Origin: a virus
Direction: 5' to 3' (one strand)
Length of the DNA stretch: 64,000 nucleotides
IMG/VR virus record: IMGVR_UViG_3300015371_000002
Span: 1-64,000 of that record
Both the position numbers and the translations under genes were made by a program. Below, one piece after another: positions 32,394 through 41,569 of the stretch (position 1 is the stretch's first letter; every line of letters begins with the position of its first letter). The notes beneath the pieces are model-generated. The model had not been told where the DNA came from. It did not search any database and saw only the letters and a list, made by a program, of their open reading frames with translations.

Positions 32394-33011
32394 TCAGATA
32401 GGAAGGTCGCGATACGGCGCTAGCATGCTGGTGACATCGGCGGGCATTGCCGCATCGGATCCGGGCACGGTGCCCACCCAATACGACACATTGTAAACCC
32501 CCGGCACCTCTTCACTGCGGATCGATGGATCACGCAGCGCCGATGTTTGGCGGTAACGCATCAGTTGCAGACAGGCACGTTCCAAATCGTAGGGCAGTTC
32601 GCCGAGCAATTGATAACCAGCCTGATAGTTAACGACAATCTCGCCGGTCCATCGACCGAAGTTACGATAGAGCAGACCCTTGTTTGCATCCAAGCGATAG
32701 TCGGTGGTTGCGAGCGATTGGGTAGAACATGAAACGCTATCGATGATAGCGACTGGATAGCGTGACAATGATAACCCACCGATATGGCCGCTGTATCCGC
32801 ATTCGAATGTCTCGCTGACCTTTTCGCGGCCGAGCACGCGATTGACCTGCGAATTGATCAGTGAGGATGCTTCGTGAATCCAGACCGTTAGCTGATCGTC
32901 CTGCGATGTGTCGCCAACCGCAATCCCTAGTTCCATCTTGGCTCTGGCCAAAACGGTAAGATCTTGCGTATCGGCGACCTCGGTGATTTCCAGGCTTTGG
33001 CTGTATGTCAT
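32394..33011 (-). CDS. head-tail adaptor (gp6-like), 205 aa
   Basis: The N-terminus (ARAKMELGIAVGDTSQDDQLTVWIHEASSLINSQ, given here only as a pattern of D.LT..I..AS..I) fits the HK97 gp6-type connector, in which early helices mediate ring assembly. The middle region (LSLSRYPVAIIDSVSC, then YRLDANKGLLYR) and VNYQAGYQLLGELPYDLERACLQL are also typical. It is the first gene of the classical tail-assembly block. Confidence 0.75.
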   Translation of the reverse strand: MTYSQSLEITEVADTQDLTVLARAKMELGIAVGDTSQDDQLTVWIHEASSLINSQVNRVLGREKVSETFECGYSGHIGGLSLSRYPVAIIDSVSCSTQSLATTDYRLDANKGLLYRNFGRWTGEIVVNYQAGYQLLGELPYDLERACLQLMRYRQTSALRDPSIRSEEVPGVYNVSYWVGTVPGSDAAMPADVTSMLAPYRDLPI

Positions 33012-35833
33012 GCCAATTCTCGCTCCCCCGCCTGCCCTGAATACCTGCGATTGGTTGGCGAGGCCACGTCACCTCCTGTCCGTGCTAGGGCGCCGCCACG
33101 GCCAGCTCTGGCCCAAGGTAGGCTGGGCGGGATGATGTGCGGATTACCCAGCAGCGCGCCGCCGCCATCGAACGTGGTCCGCGTCGCTGACGGATGCCAG
33201 GAGCCAGCGCCGACAGCCTCGCTCTCGCCAACCAGTTCGGCGGCAGTTGCCAACCGCTGCACCGGTGCGGGGACAACCATCGCGTCAGCGACCAGCGTGC
33301 CTGCGCCACTCATGCGCTGAACCGGAGTGCCGGTTGCTTCGCCAGCACCGTCTAGCTCAACGGCGGCTGCTCGACGGACAACGTTATTCGCGGTCAACGA
33401 ACTATTGGCAGCGACTGTCGCGGATCCTGCCGCGATTAGCTTGGCGCTAGCCGTGACCGTCCCGGTTCCCGCCTCTACGCCGTCGGCGAATTGTGCCGGC
33501 ATACCGGTGCCGACGACCGCACCGCTACCGGCGAGTATGGCGGTTGCGGCGTCGATCGTATTGAGCTGATCGGCCGACAGTGTGCCAAGCCCCAAGAGCG
33601 TCGCGGCGCCTGCCGGGGCATTCGAAGCTGCGTCAGCAACGAAGCTGGCCGCACCGGAAAACAAAGCCGCGCCGGATGGCGCGTGAGTAGGTCCAGCCGT
33701 GATTATGCCGACGCCGTCCAAAGTTACTGTCGCCGAGACCGAATGGTCAGCGGCTGCGGTTAGCTGTCCGACGCCATCGATGGTCCCTGTGGCGGCAGCG
33801 CACATGACTGGCGTAGGCGTTATGCTTCCCGTGCCATTCAGGGCCGCGGTCACCGCTTCGGCTTGAACCGGGGTGACGTTGACTGACCCATGGCCGTGGA
33901 ACGTTGATGCCCCGCTGGCTATGCCCGCCGTCGCGGCTTCGGCATCGAATGTGCCCTGGCCGTCGAGCGTGGCAGAGGCAGTCGGGATATGCATGCCGGC
34001 GGCCGACAGAGCTCCAGCACCAGCCAAAGTCGCAGCGCCGAGCTCCCGCTGGACAAGCGCAGCAGTCAGTATGCCGACACCAGGTAAAGTGGCCGTTGCC
34101 GCTGGGGTGTGCGTCCCGGCCGGTATCAATGCACCAACGCCCGGCAACGTCGCGGCGCCAAGCTCAACCTGTGTGGCGGAGACCCCGAAGTTGCCGCTAC
34201 CCGCGATGGTCGCTGCACCGGATGGGGCGTGCTGGCTATCCGCGGTTACGGCGCCTGCACCAGCGAGCGTCCTGGTGGCAAGCTGCCGCTGAATGGGCGA
34301 CGCCGTTACCGACCCTGCGCCGGGAAGCGTCGAAGTCGCGATCTGCCGCTGAACCGCCGATGCTGTCAGTCCGCCTGCGCCATTCAGCTGCGCCGTGGCG
34401 CAGACAGCCGGGGCCGAAATCAATGAACCCAGACCGGGGAAGGTTGCGGTGGCGATGTCTGCTTGGACCGGCGCCGCCGTCAGGCCACCAGAACCAGCAA
34501 ATGTCGCGGTGGCGAGTAGTCTGGCAACCGGGCTTGCCAAAGGTGTGGCGATGCCCGGCAGTGCGGCACTGGCGAGGAGAACTTGTTTGGCGCTGACCGT
34601 GAGCTGGCCGACGCCCGGCTCGGTCGCGGTTCCGACCTCCCGCATGATGGTTGTCGCGACAACGGTGCCTGCCCCAGCTTCGGTTGCGGAACCAGTTTGT
34701 GTGCCGCCGCCCGCCGTATAGGTGGTGACGATGATGCCCTGAGCTCCAGAGGCGCCGCCACTGCTGTGACCGCCGCCGCCGCCGCCATACAATCCGCCGA
34801 CGTTTGCTGTGCCTGAACCGCCTAAAATCCCATCGCCGCCGCCGCCGCCGCCAGCCCCAGCGGTTGCCCCGCCAGCGGTCTGGGTCCAGGACGCGATGCC
34901 GGTGCCGCCCTTGCCGGCCGCATTTCCGAAATTGCCGCCGCCGCCACCACCACCGGTCCCATCCGTCGCGTCGGCGCTGGCGGTCCCATGACCGGTGCCG
35001 TTAAACCCGTCGCCGCCGTTCCCCCCAGTGAACCCGGCGCCATCCGAGCCAGCAGTCGACGATCCGCCGCCTGCACCGCCGCCGCCGCCGCCGTTGTTGG
35101 ACACATTGGCGCCGCCAGTCTTGCCTGTGCCATCCGGCCCAGCGGCACCGCCACCGCCACTGCAACCGCCGTTATCGGTGTTGCAGGTCTTGCCGTCGCC
35201 GCCGGAATACGCCCCCAACGTCGGCACGCAGGACGCCGCCTGACCGCCTTGGCCGCCGATGCCGGAAGGACCGGTGGCACCCGCCTTGGCGAGCAACACG
35301 CTGGTCGAGACGAACATCGTATCGACCGCAGTCGTGCCGATCGTGTAGGTGGCACTGCCGCTTGGGGTCAGCGAGACGTTCAGCGCCTTGGCGTAAGCGC
35401 CGCCACCGCCACCGCCACCGCCGCCGTTGCTGCCGATATCATGGCCGCCGGTGCCGCCAGCGCCGATCGCCTCGACCGTGTTGTTGCCGCTGTTCCAGTC
35501 GCTCGGCACCGACCATGTCGCATTGGTGCCGGGCGTGGTGACGAACGTCGTGGTTGCGGCAACCCAAGGGACGATACCGTCCCACCACCAAGTGCTCGGA
35601 CAATCCTTGAGTTGGCCAGGCCAGCCGCAAATTCCCTGGCCCCACTCGTCGGCTTCGGTGACAGTGGCGATAACCGTATAGCTGCTGATCTGTCCCGGGA
35701 TCGGCTGCGGACAGCCGCCCTCGGTCCGGATCCGCCGCATCGTCTGCCAGTCCGCGATGGCGATCTCGCGGTAGGTCGGGAGACGCAGAAAGAGGAGTGG
35801 TGCGTGGCGGAGAAACCCCGCTAGACGGGCCAC
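33008..35833 (-). CDS. Gly-rich adhesin with about 26 copies of the 20-residue repeat, 941 aa
   Basis: The N-terminus (1-110) is a unique domain with WWWDGIVPWV. Residues about 110-375 form a Gly-rich domain with alternating beta pattern (GGGGGGGGAYAKALNVSLTP, YTIGTTAVDTMFVS), as in phage adhesins with polyglycine-rich tips. Residues about 378-900 hold about 26 repeats of 20 residues (ATATFAGSGGLTAAPVQADI and similar). The C-terminus (GSWHPSATRTTF) is shared with the paralogue at 36306-40097. It probably forms an extended beta fibre for host binding. GTG start with ATGA-type packing. Confidence 0.75.
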   Translation of the reverse strand: MARLAGFLRHAPLLFLRLPTYREIAIADWQTMRRIRTEGGCPQPIPGQISSYTVIATVTEADEWGQGICGWPGQLKDCPSTWWWDGIVPWVAATTTFVTTPGTNATWSVPSDWNSGNNTVEAIGAGGTGGHDIGSNGGGGGGGGGAYAKALNVSLTPSGSATYTIGTTAVDTMFVSTSVLLAKAGATGPSGIGGQGGQAASCVPTLGAYSGGDGKTCNTDNGGCSGGGGAAGPDGTGKTGGANVSNNGGGGGGAGGGSSTAGSDGAGFTGGNGGDGFNGTGHGTASADATDGTGGGGGGGNFGNAAGKGGTGIASWTQTAGGATAGAGGGGGGDGILGGSGTANVGGLYGGGGGGHSSGGASGAQGIIVTTYTAGGGTQTGSATEAGAGTVVATTIMREVGTATEPGVGQLTVSAKQVLLASAALPGIATPLASPVARLLATATFAGSGGLTAAPVQADIATATFPGLGSLISAPAVCATAQLNGAGGLTASAVQRQIATSTLPGAGSVTASPIQRQLATRTLAGAGAVTADSQHAPSGAATIAGSGNFGVSATQVELGAATLPGVGALIPAGTHTPAATATLPGVGILTAALVQRELGAATLAGAGALSAAGMHIPTASATLDGQGTFDAEAATAGIASGASTFHGHGSVNVTPVQAEAVTAALNGTGSITPTPVMCAAATGTIDGVGQLTAAADHSVSATVTLDGVGIITAGPTHAPSGAALFSGAASFVADAASNAPAGAATLLGLGTLSADQLNTIDAATAILAGSGAVVGTGMPAQFADGVEAGTGTVTASAKLIAAGSATVAANSSLTANNVVRRAAAVELDGAGEATGTPVQRMSGAGTLVADAMVVPAPVQRLATAAELVGESEAVGAGSWHPSATRTTFDGGGALLGNPHIIPPSLPWARAGRGGALARTGGDVASPTNRRYSGQAGERELA
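33150..34700 (-). repeat. array of about 26 20-residue (60-base) repeats
   Basis: These are degenerate tandem coding repeats with core A(T)LxGxGxLTA. Some linkers are hydrophobic (PVQRQL) and some are HTP-type (GTHTPA). DNA identity between neighbours is low, so the array is old, but short stretches match the second array closely. Confidence 0.85.
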
Positions 35834-35834
35834 A

Positions 35835-36299
35835 TCAGGACAACGTCGCCAGGAACGCGTCGATCGCGGCTAGCACCGTCGGCACCTGCGCCGCGGTGAC
35901 CGTCGTCCACACGAGGCCTTCCGCCGGATCCCAGTGTCGATCGGCGAGAAAGCCTCCTGAGCCCGTGGGATACTGCGCGGCGATCGTCGACAACATGGTT
36001 TGCACCGCAGCATTCGTATTGGTGAAATCCGTGCCGCTGAACGTCACTCCCGGGGTTTGCTGTTGTGCCCAAGTAATAATCGCGTTCGACAAGGTCGGGG
36101 TGGCAGTGCAGATAGCATAGATGGCGTTGTATTGCCGACAGTCCTGCGCGAGTTGCAGAAACCATTGCAGACTGCACGATCCGGCGGTGGTCAATTGTTT
36201 AATGTTCAGACAGTCGGACCGCAGCGTGACGATCGCGTTCCACAGCCTGTCGTAATCGTTGATGACGGGTGAACCGCTTACCGGCAGCGTCATAGCCAA
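35835..36299 (-). CDS. structural protein, 154 aa, paralogue of 42300-42761
   Basis: The C-terminal 50 residues match the protein at 42300-42761: YPTGSGGFLADRHWDPAEGLVW versus YPRDGSGRLLDRTFSGTQGIVW, then TAAQVPTVLAAIDAFLATLS versus TAQLPNVLPAISAFLAAMN. The N-terminal half is helical. Each copy lies next to repeat-bearing fibre genes, which suggests an accessory or assembly role for the adhesins. No known family. Confidence 0.6.
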   Translation of the reverse strand: MAMTLPVSGSPVINDYDRLWNAIVTLRSDCLNIKQLTTAGSCSLQWFLQLAQDCRQYNAIYAICTATPTLSNAIITWAQQQTPGVTFSGTDFTNTNAAVQTMLSTIAAQYPTGSGGFLADRHWDPAEGLVWTTVTAAQVPTVLAAIDAFLATLS

Positions 36300-36305
36300 C
36301 CCCCT

Positions 36306-39300
36306 TTACGTAACGCCGACGGCGAGACCGCTATAGCGACGTGGCGCTGCGAGTGCTGTTCCACCGGGACCGCGGGCGTGGGCGGCTCCAGGGGGTGGTC
36401 GTTCCAGAGCGGGTGGAATGACGTGTGGCGTCGCGTTGATCGTCGCCGCACCGCCGAATGTCGTGCGCGTGGCGGATGGATGCCAAGAGCCAGCGCCTTC
36501 CGCGGTGCCGACCGCGTCGATCTGCGCCGACGATGCCCAATTCTGATCCGGCGTTCCATCGGCGAGGCCATCACCCGGAAGCAATGCCCCAGCGACCTGG
36601 CGCTGCACCGGTGTTATCGTCTCGGTGCCAACACCGTCTATTTGTGCGGTCGCTGCCCGGCGGATGACGCCGGCGCTAACCGTAAGTGAGCCTGAGCCCC
36701 CAAGTGTCGCCGATACTGCGGCGGTGAGCTTGCCGGTAGCGGTAACAGATCCGATGCCCGCTATCGTCCCATCGCCGAATTGGCAGGGAATACCGTCGCC
36801 AGTGACGGTGCCGACGCCCGCAACAGTAGCGCTACTCGCGGCAATAATATTGAGACTGGTTGCTGTGAGTGAGCCAGCGCCGGAAATACTAGCGGTGCAT
36901 GTGCTAGCTCTTGCCGGAACTGCGGTGAGGCTGCCAACGCCGTCGATTGTCGTGGCGCTATAGGTAATGCGCAGACCGTCAGTCGCGAGCGTGCCCAAAG
37001 CTGAGACGGTTACCGCACCGAGCAGACGCGCCAGCTCGGTTGCGGTCAGTGTGCTGTCGCCGGCGAGGCTGACATTCCCTGCCAAACGCTGGATTGGATT
37101 GGCGATGGTCAGCGAGCCAAGTCCAGTGAGTGTGGCGGCGCCGTTCTGCACACCGGCCTGGGTGGCATCGGCGATGATGGTGCCAACGGCGGTCAGCGCG
37201 GTCGAGGCGACGAGCCGACCGACGATATTTGCGGTCAGGCTACCGATGCCCGGTTCTGTCGCCGAGGTAACCAACTGGCCGACTTCGGCTGAAGTTGGCT
37301 GGCCAACGCCGGAAAGTGCGGCACTTCCAGCCGCTATTAGCACCGCTGTGGCACTAAGTGAGCCGGACCCACCGAAGGTTGCGGCGCCGCTCTGCACCCC
37401 AGCGGTTGCGGCATCGGCTGTAAAGCTGCCGACACCGGCAATTGTGGCGCTGGCTGACGGTGTATGCGTGGCGTTGCCGACCAGATTGCCCACGCCCGGA
37501 AGGACTGCGCTGGCGAGGACAGCCTGAGTTGTAGCGGCCGTCAGCGTTCCGACGCCGTCAATCTGCGCGGTGCCTGCGGGCGTGTGTGATGCGTTTGCGG
37601 TGAGCGAGCCTGCGCCACCGATCAGCGCGCTGGCGAGATCCGCCTGGACCGGCGTGGCGATAATGCTACCAACGCCCGGCAATATGCCTGACGCAAGCTC
37701 CCGCTGAACTTCGGCGGTGACGATGGTGCCGCTGCCAGGGAGCGTTGCGGTGGCGAGTTCAATCTGAATGGGGCTGGCGGATAGTGTGCCAACACCAGTG
37801 AGGGTGGCGCTGCCGTCCTGCTTGCCTGCGACGAATGGGTTGGCGACCAGGGCACCAACGCCTGGTAGCGTCGCGCTGTTGGTCCGCCAGATCTGTGCCG
37901 CGGTAGCGTTTAGGCTGCCGATGCCAGCTTCGCTGGCTTGTCCGCTCGGAGAATGCTGCCCATCCGCCTGCAGCGCGCCGACACCGGCAAGCGCCGCGGT
38001 ATCCAGCAGACCGGCGACGGGCTGCGATGTGAGTTGTCCGACACCAGGAAGCGTGGCGGTTGCCAATTCGACCTGGGTCGCGCTGGCCGTTAGGTTTCCG
38101 CTACCCGCGATGGTCGCCGCACCCGATGGGGTGTGCGTGGCATCGGCAATGAATGCGCCGATCCCACCGAGGGTGGCTGAGGCTGCCTGATATTCGATCG
38201 TTGTTGCGGTAAGGCTACCGACGCCGCTCAGCGTATCGGAAGCAGATGGGTTGTGAGTGCCGGCGGCGCTCAGGAAGCCAGTGCCAGAGAGCGTCGCGGT
38301 ATCGAGTTGCAGCTGAACGGCAGTGGCGGATAGTCCGCCGGCACCCGTCATGGTCGCGGCGGCAAGCGGCGTATGCGCGCCGTCGGCAATTACCCCACCG
38401 ACGCCAGGAAGCAGCGCCTCGCCGAACTGCTTGCCCGCGACACTAGGCGTTGCGTTTATCTGGCCATCGCCAGACAACGTGGCAGAGCCGGATGGCGTAT
38501 GCGTCGCGTCCACGGTCAGTGAGCCGACGCCCGCTTCGGTCGCCGTGGCGATCTGCGCCTGGACAGCGGTTGAGGTTAGATTGCCGACGCCGGGGAATAG
38601 TGCTGCCGCCGACGGCGTATGTAGGCCGTCAGCCGAGAGGCCTCCTGCGCCTCCTAGAGTTGCGGTCGCGACCTCCCGCTGCACTTCCGTCGTAGTGAGC
38701 GAGCCCACGCCCGCGAATGCCGCGGTGGCCGCTGGCGTGTGACTGGCGTTGCCTGCAACCGACCCAATGCCGGGCAGAGTGGCGGAGGCCAGCTCATACT
38801 GGATTGCCGTGCTGGTAAGGGAGCCGACCCCGGTCAGCGTATCGCTGGCCAGCTGGTATTGGATTGCGTTGGCGGTAAGCGACCCTGATCCCGCAATGGT
38901 GGCGGCACCAGAAGGCGTATGCAGCCCGGATCCAGTAAGGCCACCAACGCCATCCAACTGAACCGAGACGACATCCCGCAGCACGGGCGATGCGGTAAGC
39001 GATCCAGAACCGGCGAACGTCGCCGCTCCGACCGGTGTGTGTGCGCCGTTGCCAGATAGGGCGCCGACACCAGGAAGTGTGGCGGTGGCAATGTGGAGAT
39101 CGACGCCCGTCGCGGTCAGACTGCCGACGCCGGCCTCGGTTGCGACAGCAAGCTGAAGCTCGACGGCCGCTGCGGTTATTCCACCGGCACCTGCGAGTGT
39201 TGCCGACCCTGTCCAGGTGGTCGGGCCAGTGGCGGGGACTTGGCCATCGGCGACTAGCCCGCCTTGCCCAGCGAAAGTCCACGAGCCCGGGTTAGGATAT

Positions 39301-40097
39301 GCATCGAAGTCCCCGGCGCCTGCTAGCGTGGCAGACGCTGCGAGGACTTGCGTGTTGGTTGCCGTCAGAGAGCCAGCGCCAGGAAGGGTGCTGGATGCCG
39401 ACCATAGCGGCACCCAAGTCAGAACAATTAGGCCATCAGATCCCAAGCCGCCCGCAATGGTTGTCCCAGCATGCGAACCGCCGCCACCGCCGCCGTAGGC
39501 ACCGCCCGTTCCCCGGGCACCGCCTGACGCCGTGGCGCCGCCGCCACCCGAACCGACGCCGTGGGTGCCGTCCCATTGGGTGCCAGCTCGACCGTTAACC
39601 CCGCCAGCGACAGATGCGGTGGTGCCCGCGCCAGAGCCGTTGCCTGCCGCACCACCTCCAGCTGTCGCTGTGCCGCCAGCGGCCGTCGGGCCACCCGCAC
39701 CCCCGCCGCCGCCACCTGGGCTGCTGGAGGTGCCTGGTGCGAAACCACCACCGCCAGCAAACCGGGTGGCGCCGGTCGAATTGGCCGTCGCCCCGCCCGT
39801 TCCAGCGAGCGCGGTGGTTGCATTGACGCCTTCATCGGCGATGACAAAGGTGCCGAACGCCGTTGCCACAGCACCTGCCGCCGCGCCAACCGTAACGGCG
39901 ACCGGGAACGAAGCAATGGTGACGCCGGTCGATCCAGCATATGAGCCAGCGCCACCGCCCGGTCCGCCGCGTGTGGTTGAGCGACGCGACGCGCCAGCGC
40001 CACCCGAACCCACCGCCTCGACCGTATTGGCAGTATTGTTCCAGTTGCCAGGATCAACGAACGATGTTGCGCCGGTTAGGATAAACTGCTGGGCCAA
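36306..40097 (-). CDS. giant Gly-rich adhesin with about 49 copies of the 20-residue repeat, 1263 aa
   Basis: TTG 40097 follows AAAAGGA. Residues 1-230 are a Gly-rich domain (NTVEAVGSGGAGA, PGGGAGSYAGSTGVTIASFP, GGAYGGGGGGSHAG). From about 232 to 1200 there are about 49 consecutive 20-residue repeats such as SATLPGVGSLTATAVQYELA-type units, alternating loosely with units ending in HTPSG. The tail (GSWHPSATRTTF, RRYSGLAVGV) matches the paralogue at 33008-35833. The regular Val/Leu spacing and Gly pairs suggest a beta-solenoid or beta-hairpin fibre. Ser/Thr density is high. No catalytic domain is visible. Confidence 0.75.
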   Translation of the reverse strand: MAQQFILTGATSFVDPGNWNNTANTVEAVGSGGAGASRRSTTRGGPGGGAGSYAGSTGVTIASFPVAVTVGAAAGAVATAFGTFVIADEGVNATTALAGTGGATANSTGATRFAGGGGFAPGTSSSPGGGGGGAGGPTAAGGTATAGGGAAGNGSGAGTTASVAGGVNGRAGTQWDGTHGVGSGGGGATASGGARGTGGAYGGGGGGSHAGTTIAGGLGSDGLIVLTWVPLWSASSTLPGAGSLTATNTQVLAASATLAGAGDFDAYPNPGSWTFAGQGGLVADGQVPATGPTTWTGSATLAGAGGITAAAVELQLAVATEAGVGSLTATGVDLHIATATLPGVGALSGNGAHTPVGAATFAGSGSLTASPVLRDVVSVQLDGVGGLTGSGLHTPSGAATIAGSGSLTANAIQYQLASDTLTGVGSLTSTAIQYELASATLPGIGSVAGNASHTPAATAAFAGVGSLTTTEVQREVATATLGGAGGLSADGLHTPSAAALFPGVGNLTSTAVQAQIATATEAGVGSLTVDATHTPSGSATLSGDGQINATPSVAGKQFGEALLPGVGGVIADGAHTPLAAATMTGAGGLSATAVQLQLDTATLSGTGFLSAAGTHNPSASDTLSGVGSLTATTIEYQAASATLGGIGAFIADATHTPSGAATIAGSGNLTASATQVELATATLPGVGQLTSQPVAGLLDTAALAGVGALQADGQHSPSGQASEAGIGSLNATAAQIWRTNSATLPGVGALVANPFVAGKQDGSATLTGVGTLSASPIQIELATATLPGSGTIVTAEVQRELASGILPGVGSIIATPVQADLASALIGGAGSLTANASHTPAGTAQIDGVGTLTAATTQAVLASAVLPGVGNLVGNATHTPSASATIAGVGSFTADAATAGVQSGAATFGGSGSLSATAVLIAAGSAALSGVGQPTSAEVGQLVTSATEPGIGSLTANIVGRLVASTALTAVGTIIADATQAGVQNGAATLTGLGSLTIANPIQRLAGNVSLAGDSTLTATELARLLGAVTVSALGTLATDGLRITYSATTIDGVGSLTAVPARASTCTASISGAGSLTATSLNIIAASSATVAGVGTVTGDGIPCQFGDGTIAGIGSVTATGKLTAAVSATLGGSGSLTVSAGVIRRAATAQIDGVGTETITPVQRQVAGALLPGDGLADGTPDQNWASSAQIDAVGTAEGAGSWHPSATRTTFGGAATINATPHVIPPALERPPPGAAHARGPGGTALAAPRRYSGLAVGVT
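36500..39404 (-). repeat. array of about 49 20-residue (60-base) repeats
   Basis: The core is (S/T)ATLxGxGSLTAxxxxxxLA. I counted about 49 units by reading the translation; a few are 19-23 residues. Two linker classes occur, AVQxxLA and xHTPSG. Confidence 0.85.
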
Positions 40098-41326
40098 TGC
40101 GATTCCTTTTCGTGCACCAGAGTTTTCCCGGTCAGTATCTCCATCTCATCCGGCATTTGGCCGCGATGGGCCACGAGATCGTCTTTATCTGCGTGCCAAG
40201 CCCCAACCGTATTCCCGGCGTGCGTCTCGTGCTCTATCCGAAGACGCGGCCGGCCGAGGATAATGTGCATGCGGCAGCACGCGACTTAGACGCCGCCATG
40301 CGCCGTGCTGCCGCGGTCGCCAACACCGCCGCACTGGTAAAGCAAGGCGGCTTTACTCCCGATATCATCATCGGCCACCATGGCTGGGGCGAGATGCTCA
40401 ATCTTCCGGACGTCTGGCCGGATACGCCGATGCTCGGCTACTTCGAATTCTACTATCGCACCCGCGGTGCCGATGTCGGCTTCGATCCGGAATTCCCGAC
40501 GCTGATCAGTGACTATCCGATCGTGCGCTCTAAAAACGCGCTCAACCTGTTGGCCTTCGACATGGGTCAGCATGGGCAGACCCCAACCAACTGGCAGCAT
40601 TCGACTTATCCGGCATGGGCGAAGCCATCTATTTCGTTGGTGCCGGAGGGCGTGAACATTGGTGCGCGCCGCCCTGTCGCCGCTCGGAAGACGCTCCAGG
40701 TCGGCGGCATGACGATAAAGCCGCGCGACAAACTGGTGACCTACGTTGCCCGCGACCTGGAGCCTTATCGCGGATTTCACATCATGATGCGCGCCATCCC
40801 GCGCCTATTGCGCGCCCGCCTCGACATCCGCGTCCTATTGGTTGGTGGCGACGGTGTTTCTTACGGACAGCGACATCCAGATGGACCGTGGCGCCAGATT
40901 ATGTTGGAACATCTTGGCGGAGCCATCGACCCGGCTCGCGTGGCGTTTCCCGGTCGCGTTGAACGTTCGCTCTATCTCGATATCATGCAGCGCTCGGACG
41001 CGCATGTGTATTTGACCTATCCATTCGTCGCGTCATGGTCACTGCGCGAGGCGCTGGCGATGGGCTGCGCCATCGTTGCAAGCGACACAGCACCGGTCAC
41101 CGAATTTGTTCGCCATAGCGATACCGGATTGCTAGTGCCGTGTCTGAATCCAGAGGCGGTGGCCGAAGCGGTGCTGCGGTTGTTGGAAGATAAGGCCCTG
41201 GCGCACCGCCTACGAGCTAGCGCGGCGCGCTATGCCGCGAGTGCTCTATCGATTACCGCGCACCTCGAAAGCTACCAGCGTCTGATCTCTCAGGTCACTG
41301 CCCAATCGAGCTTTTCGCTACCCTGA
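40097..41326 (+). CDS. GT4-type glycosyltransferase on the opposite strand, 409 aa
   Basis: A GT-B fold glycosyltransferase: N-terminal MRFLFVHQSFPGQYLHL, IIIGHHGWGE near residue 90, then in the C-terminal half VTYVARDLEPYRGFHIMM, VRVLLVGGDG-like (IRVLLVGGDGVSYG), and the nucleotide-sugar site WSLREALAMGCAIVASDTAPVTEF. It would transfer a sugar from a nucleotide donor to a glycan or protein. Its ATG shares a base with the TTG of the opposing adhesin gene, and its 3-prime end overlaps the opposing gene at 41290 by 37 bases. No promoter was seen; it would have to lie within the antisense fibre gene. Confidence 0.85.
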   Translation: MRFLFVHQSFPGQYLHLIRHLAAMGHEIVFICVPSPNRIPGVRLVLYPKTRPAEDNVHAAARDLDAAMRRAAAVANTAALVKQGGFTPDIIIGHHGWGEMLNLPDVWPDTPMLGYFEFYYRTRGADVGFDPEFPTLISDYPIVRSKNALNLLAFDMGQHGQTPTNWQHSTYPAWAKPSISLVPEGVNIGARRPVAARKTLQVGGMTIKPRDKLVTYVARDLEPYRGFHIMMRAIPRLLRARLDIRVLLVGGDGVSYGQRHPDGPWRQIMLEHLGGAIDPARVAFPGRVERSLYLDIMQRSDAHVYLTYPFVASWSLREALAMGCAIVASDTAPVTEFVRHSDTGLLVPCLNPEAVAEAVLRLLEDKALAHRLRASAARYAASALSITAHLESYQRLISQVTAQSSFSLP

Positions 41327-41568
41327 TAGATGTCGCTGACATCGACATACCACTGGGTAATCAGATTGTAGACATCGTCTGCCGACATCTCACCCATGTA
41401 GCCGTATCGCTCGCGTGGCACCTTGACCATGCGCACCGGTTCGTTGCGCACATTGCCTAGCTCAAGATGCGAGGAGTGATCCAGATGTTCGTCATCGTCG
41501 GGATTGACCACTGAATAGATCGCGTTGCTCTCGGTGCCAACGATCAGTCCGATGAACTTCGTCGCCAT
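41290..41568 (-). CDS. small acidic protein, 92 aa
   Basis: A soluble acidic protein beginning KFIGLIVGTESNAIYSVVNPDDDEHLD, shortened here as FIGLIVGTE then NPDDDEHL, with a helical C-terminus (SADDVYNLITQWYVDVSD). It follows the fibre gene at 41570 by one base. It converges with and overlaps the GT4 gene. No family recognised; an accessory structural role is possible. Confidence 0.6.
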   Translation of the reverse strand: MATKFIGLIVGTESNAIYSVVNPDDDEHLDHSSHLELGNVRNEPVRMVKVPRERYGYMGEMSADDVYNLITQWYVDVSDIYQGSEKLDWAVT

Positions 41569-41569
41569 G

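Noticed and set aside
34988-35824. 278-codon plus-strand frame
   Set aside because: It is antisense to the Gly-rich domain of the adhesin; long open frames are expected opposite Gly/Ala-rich coding sequence.
36625-38742. Series of plus-strand frames rich in Pro, Ala and Val
   Set aside because: They are antisense translations of the 20-residue repeat array and repeat with the same 60-base period.
33150-39404. CRISPR or other non-coding array as explanation for the 60-base periodicity
   Set aside because: The units are degenerate at DNA level but keep one reading frame and amino-acid pattern, so the repeat is a protein repeat.
33008-40097. Diversity-generating retroelement acting on the adhesins
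   Set aside because: No reverse transcriptase gene or template/variable repeat pair with adenine-specific changes was seen in the window.
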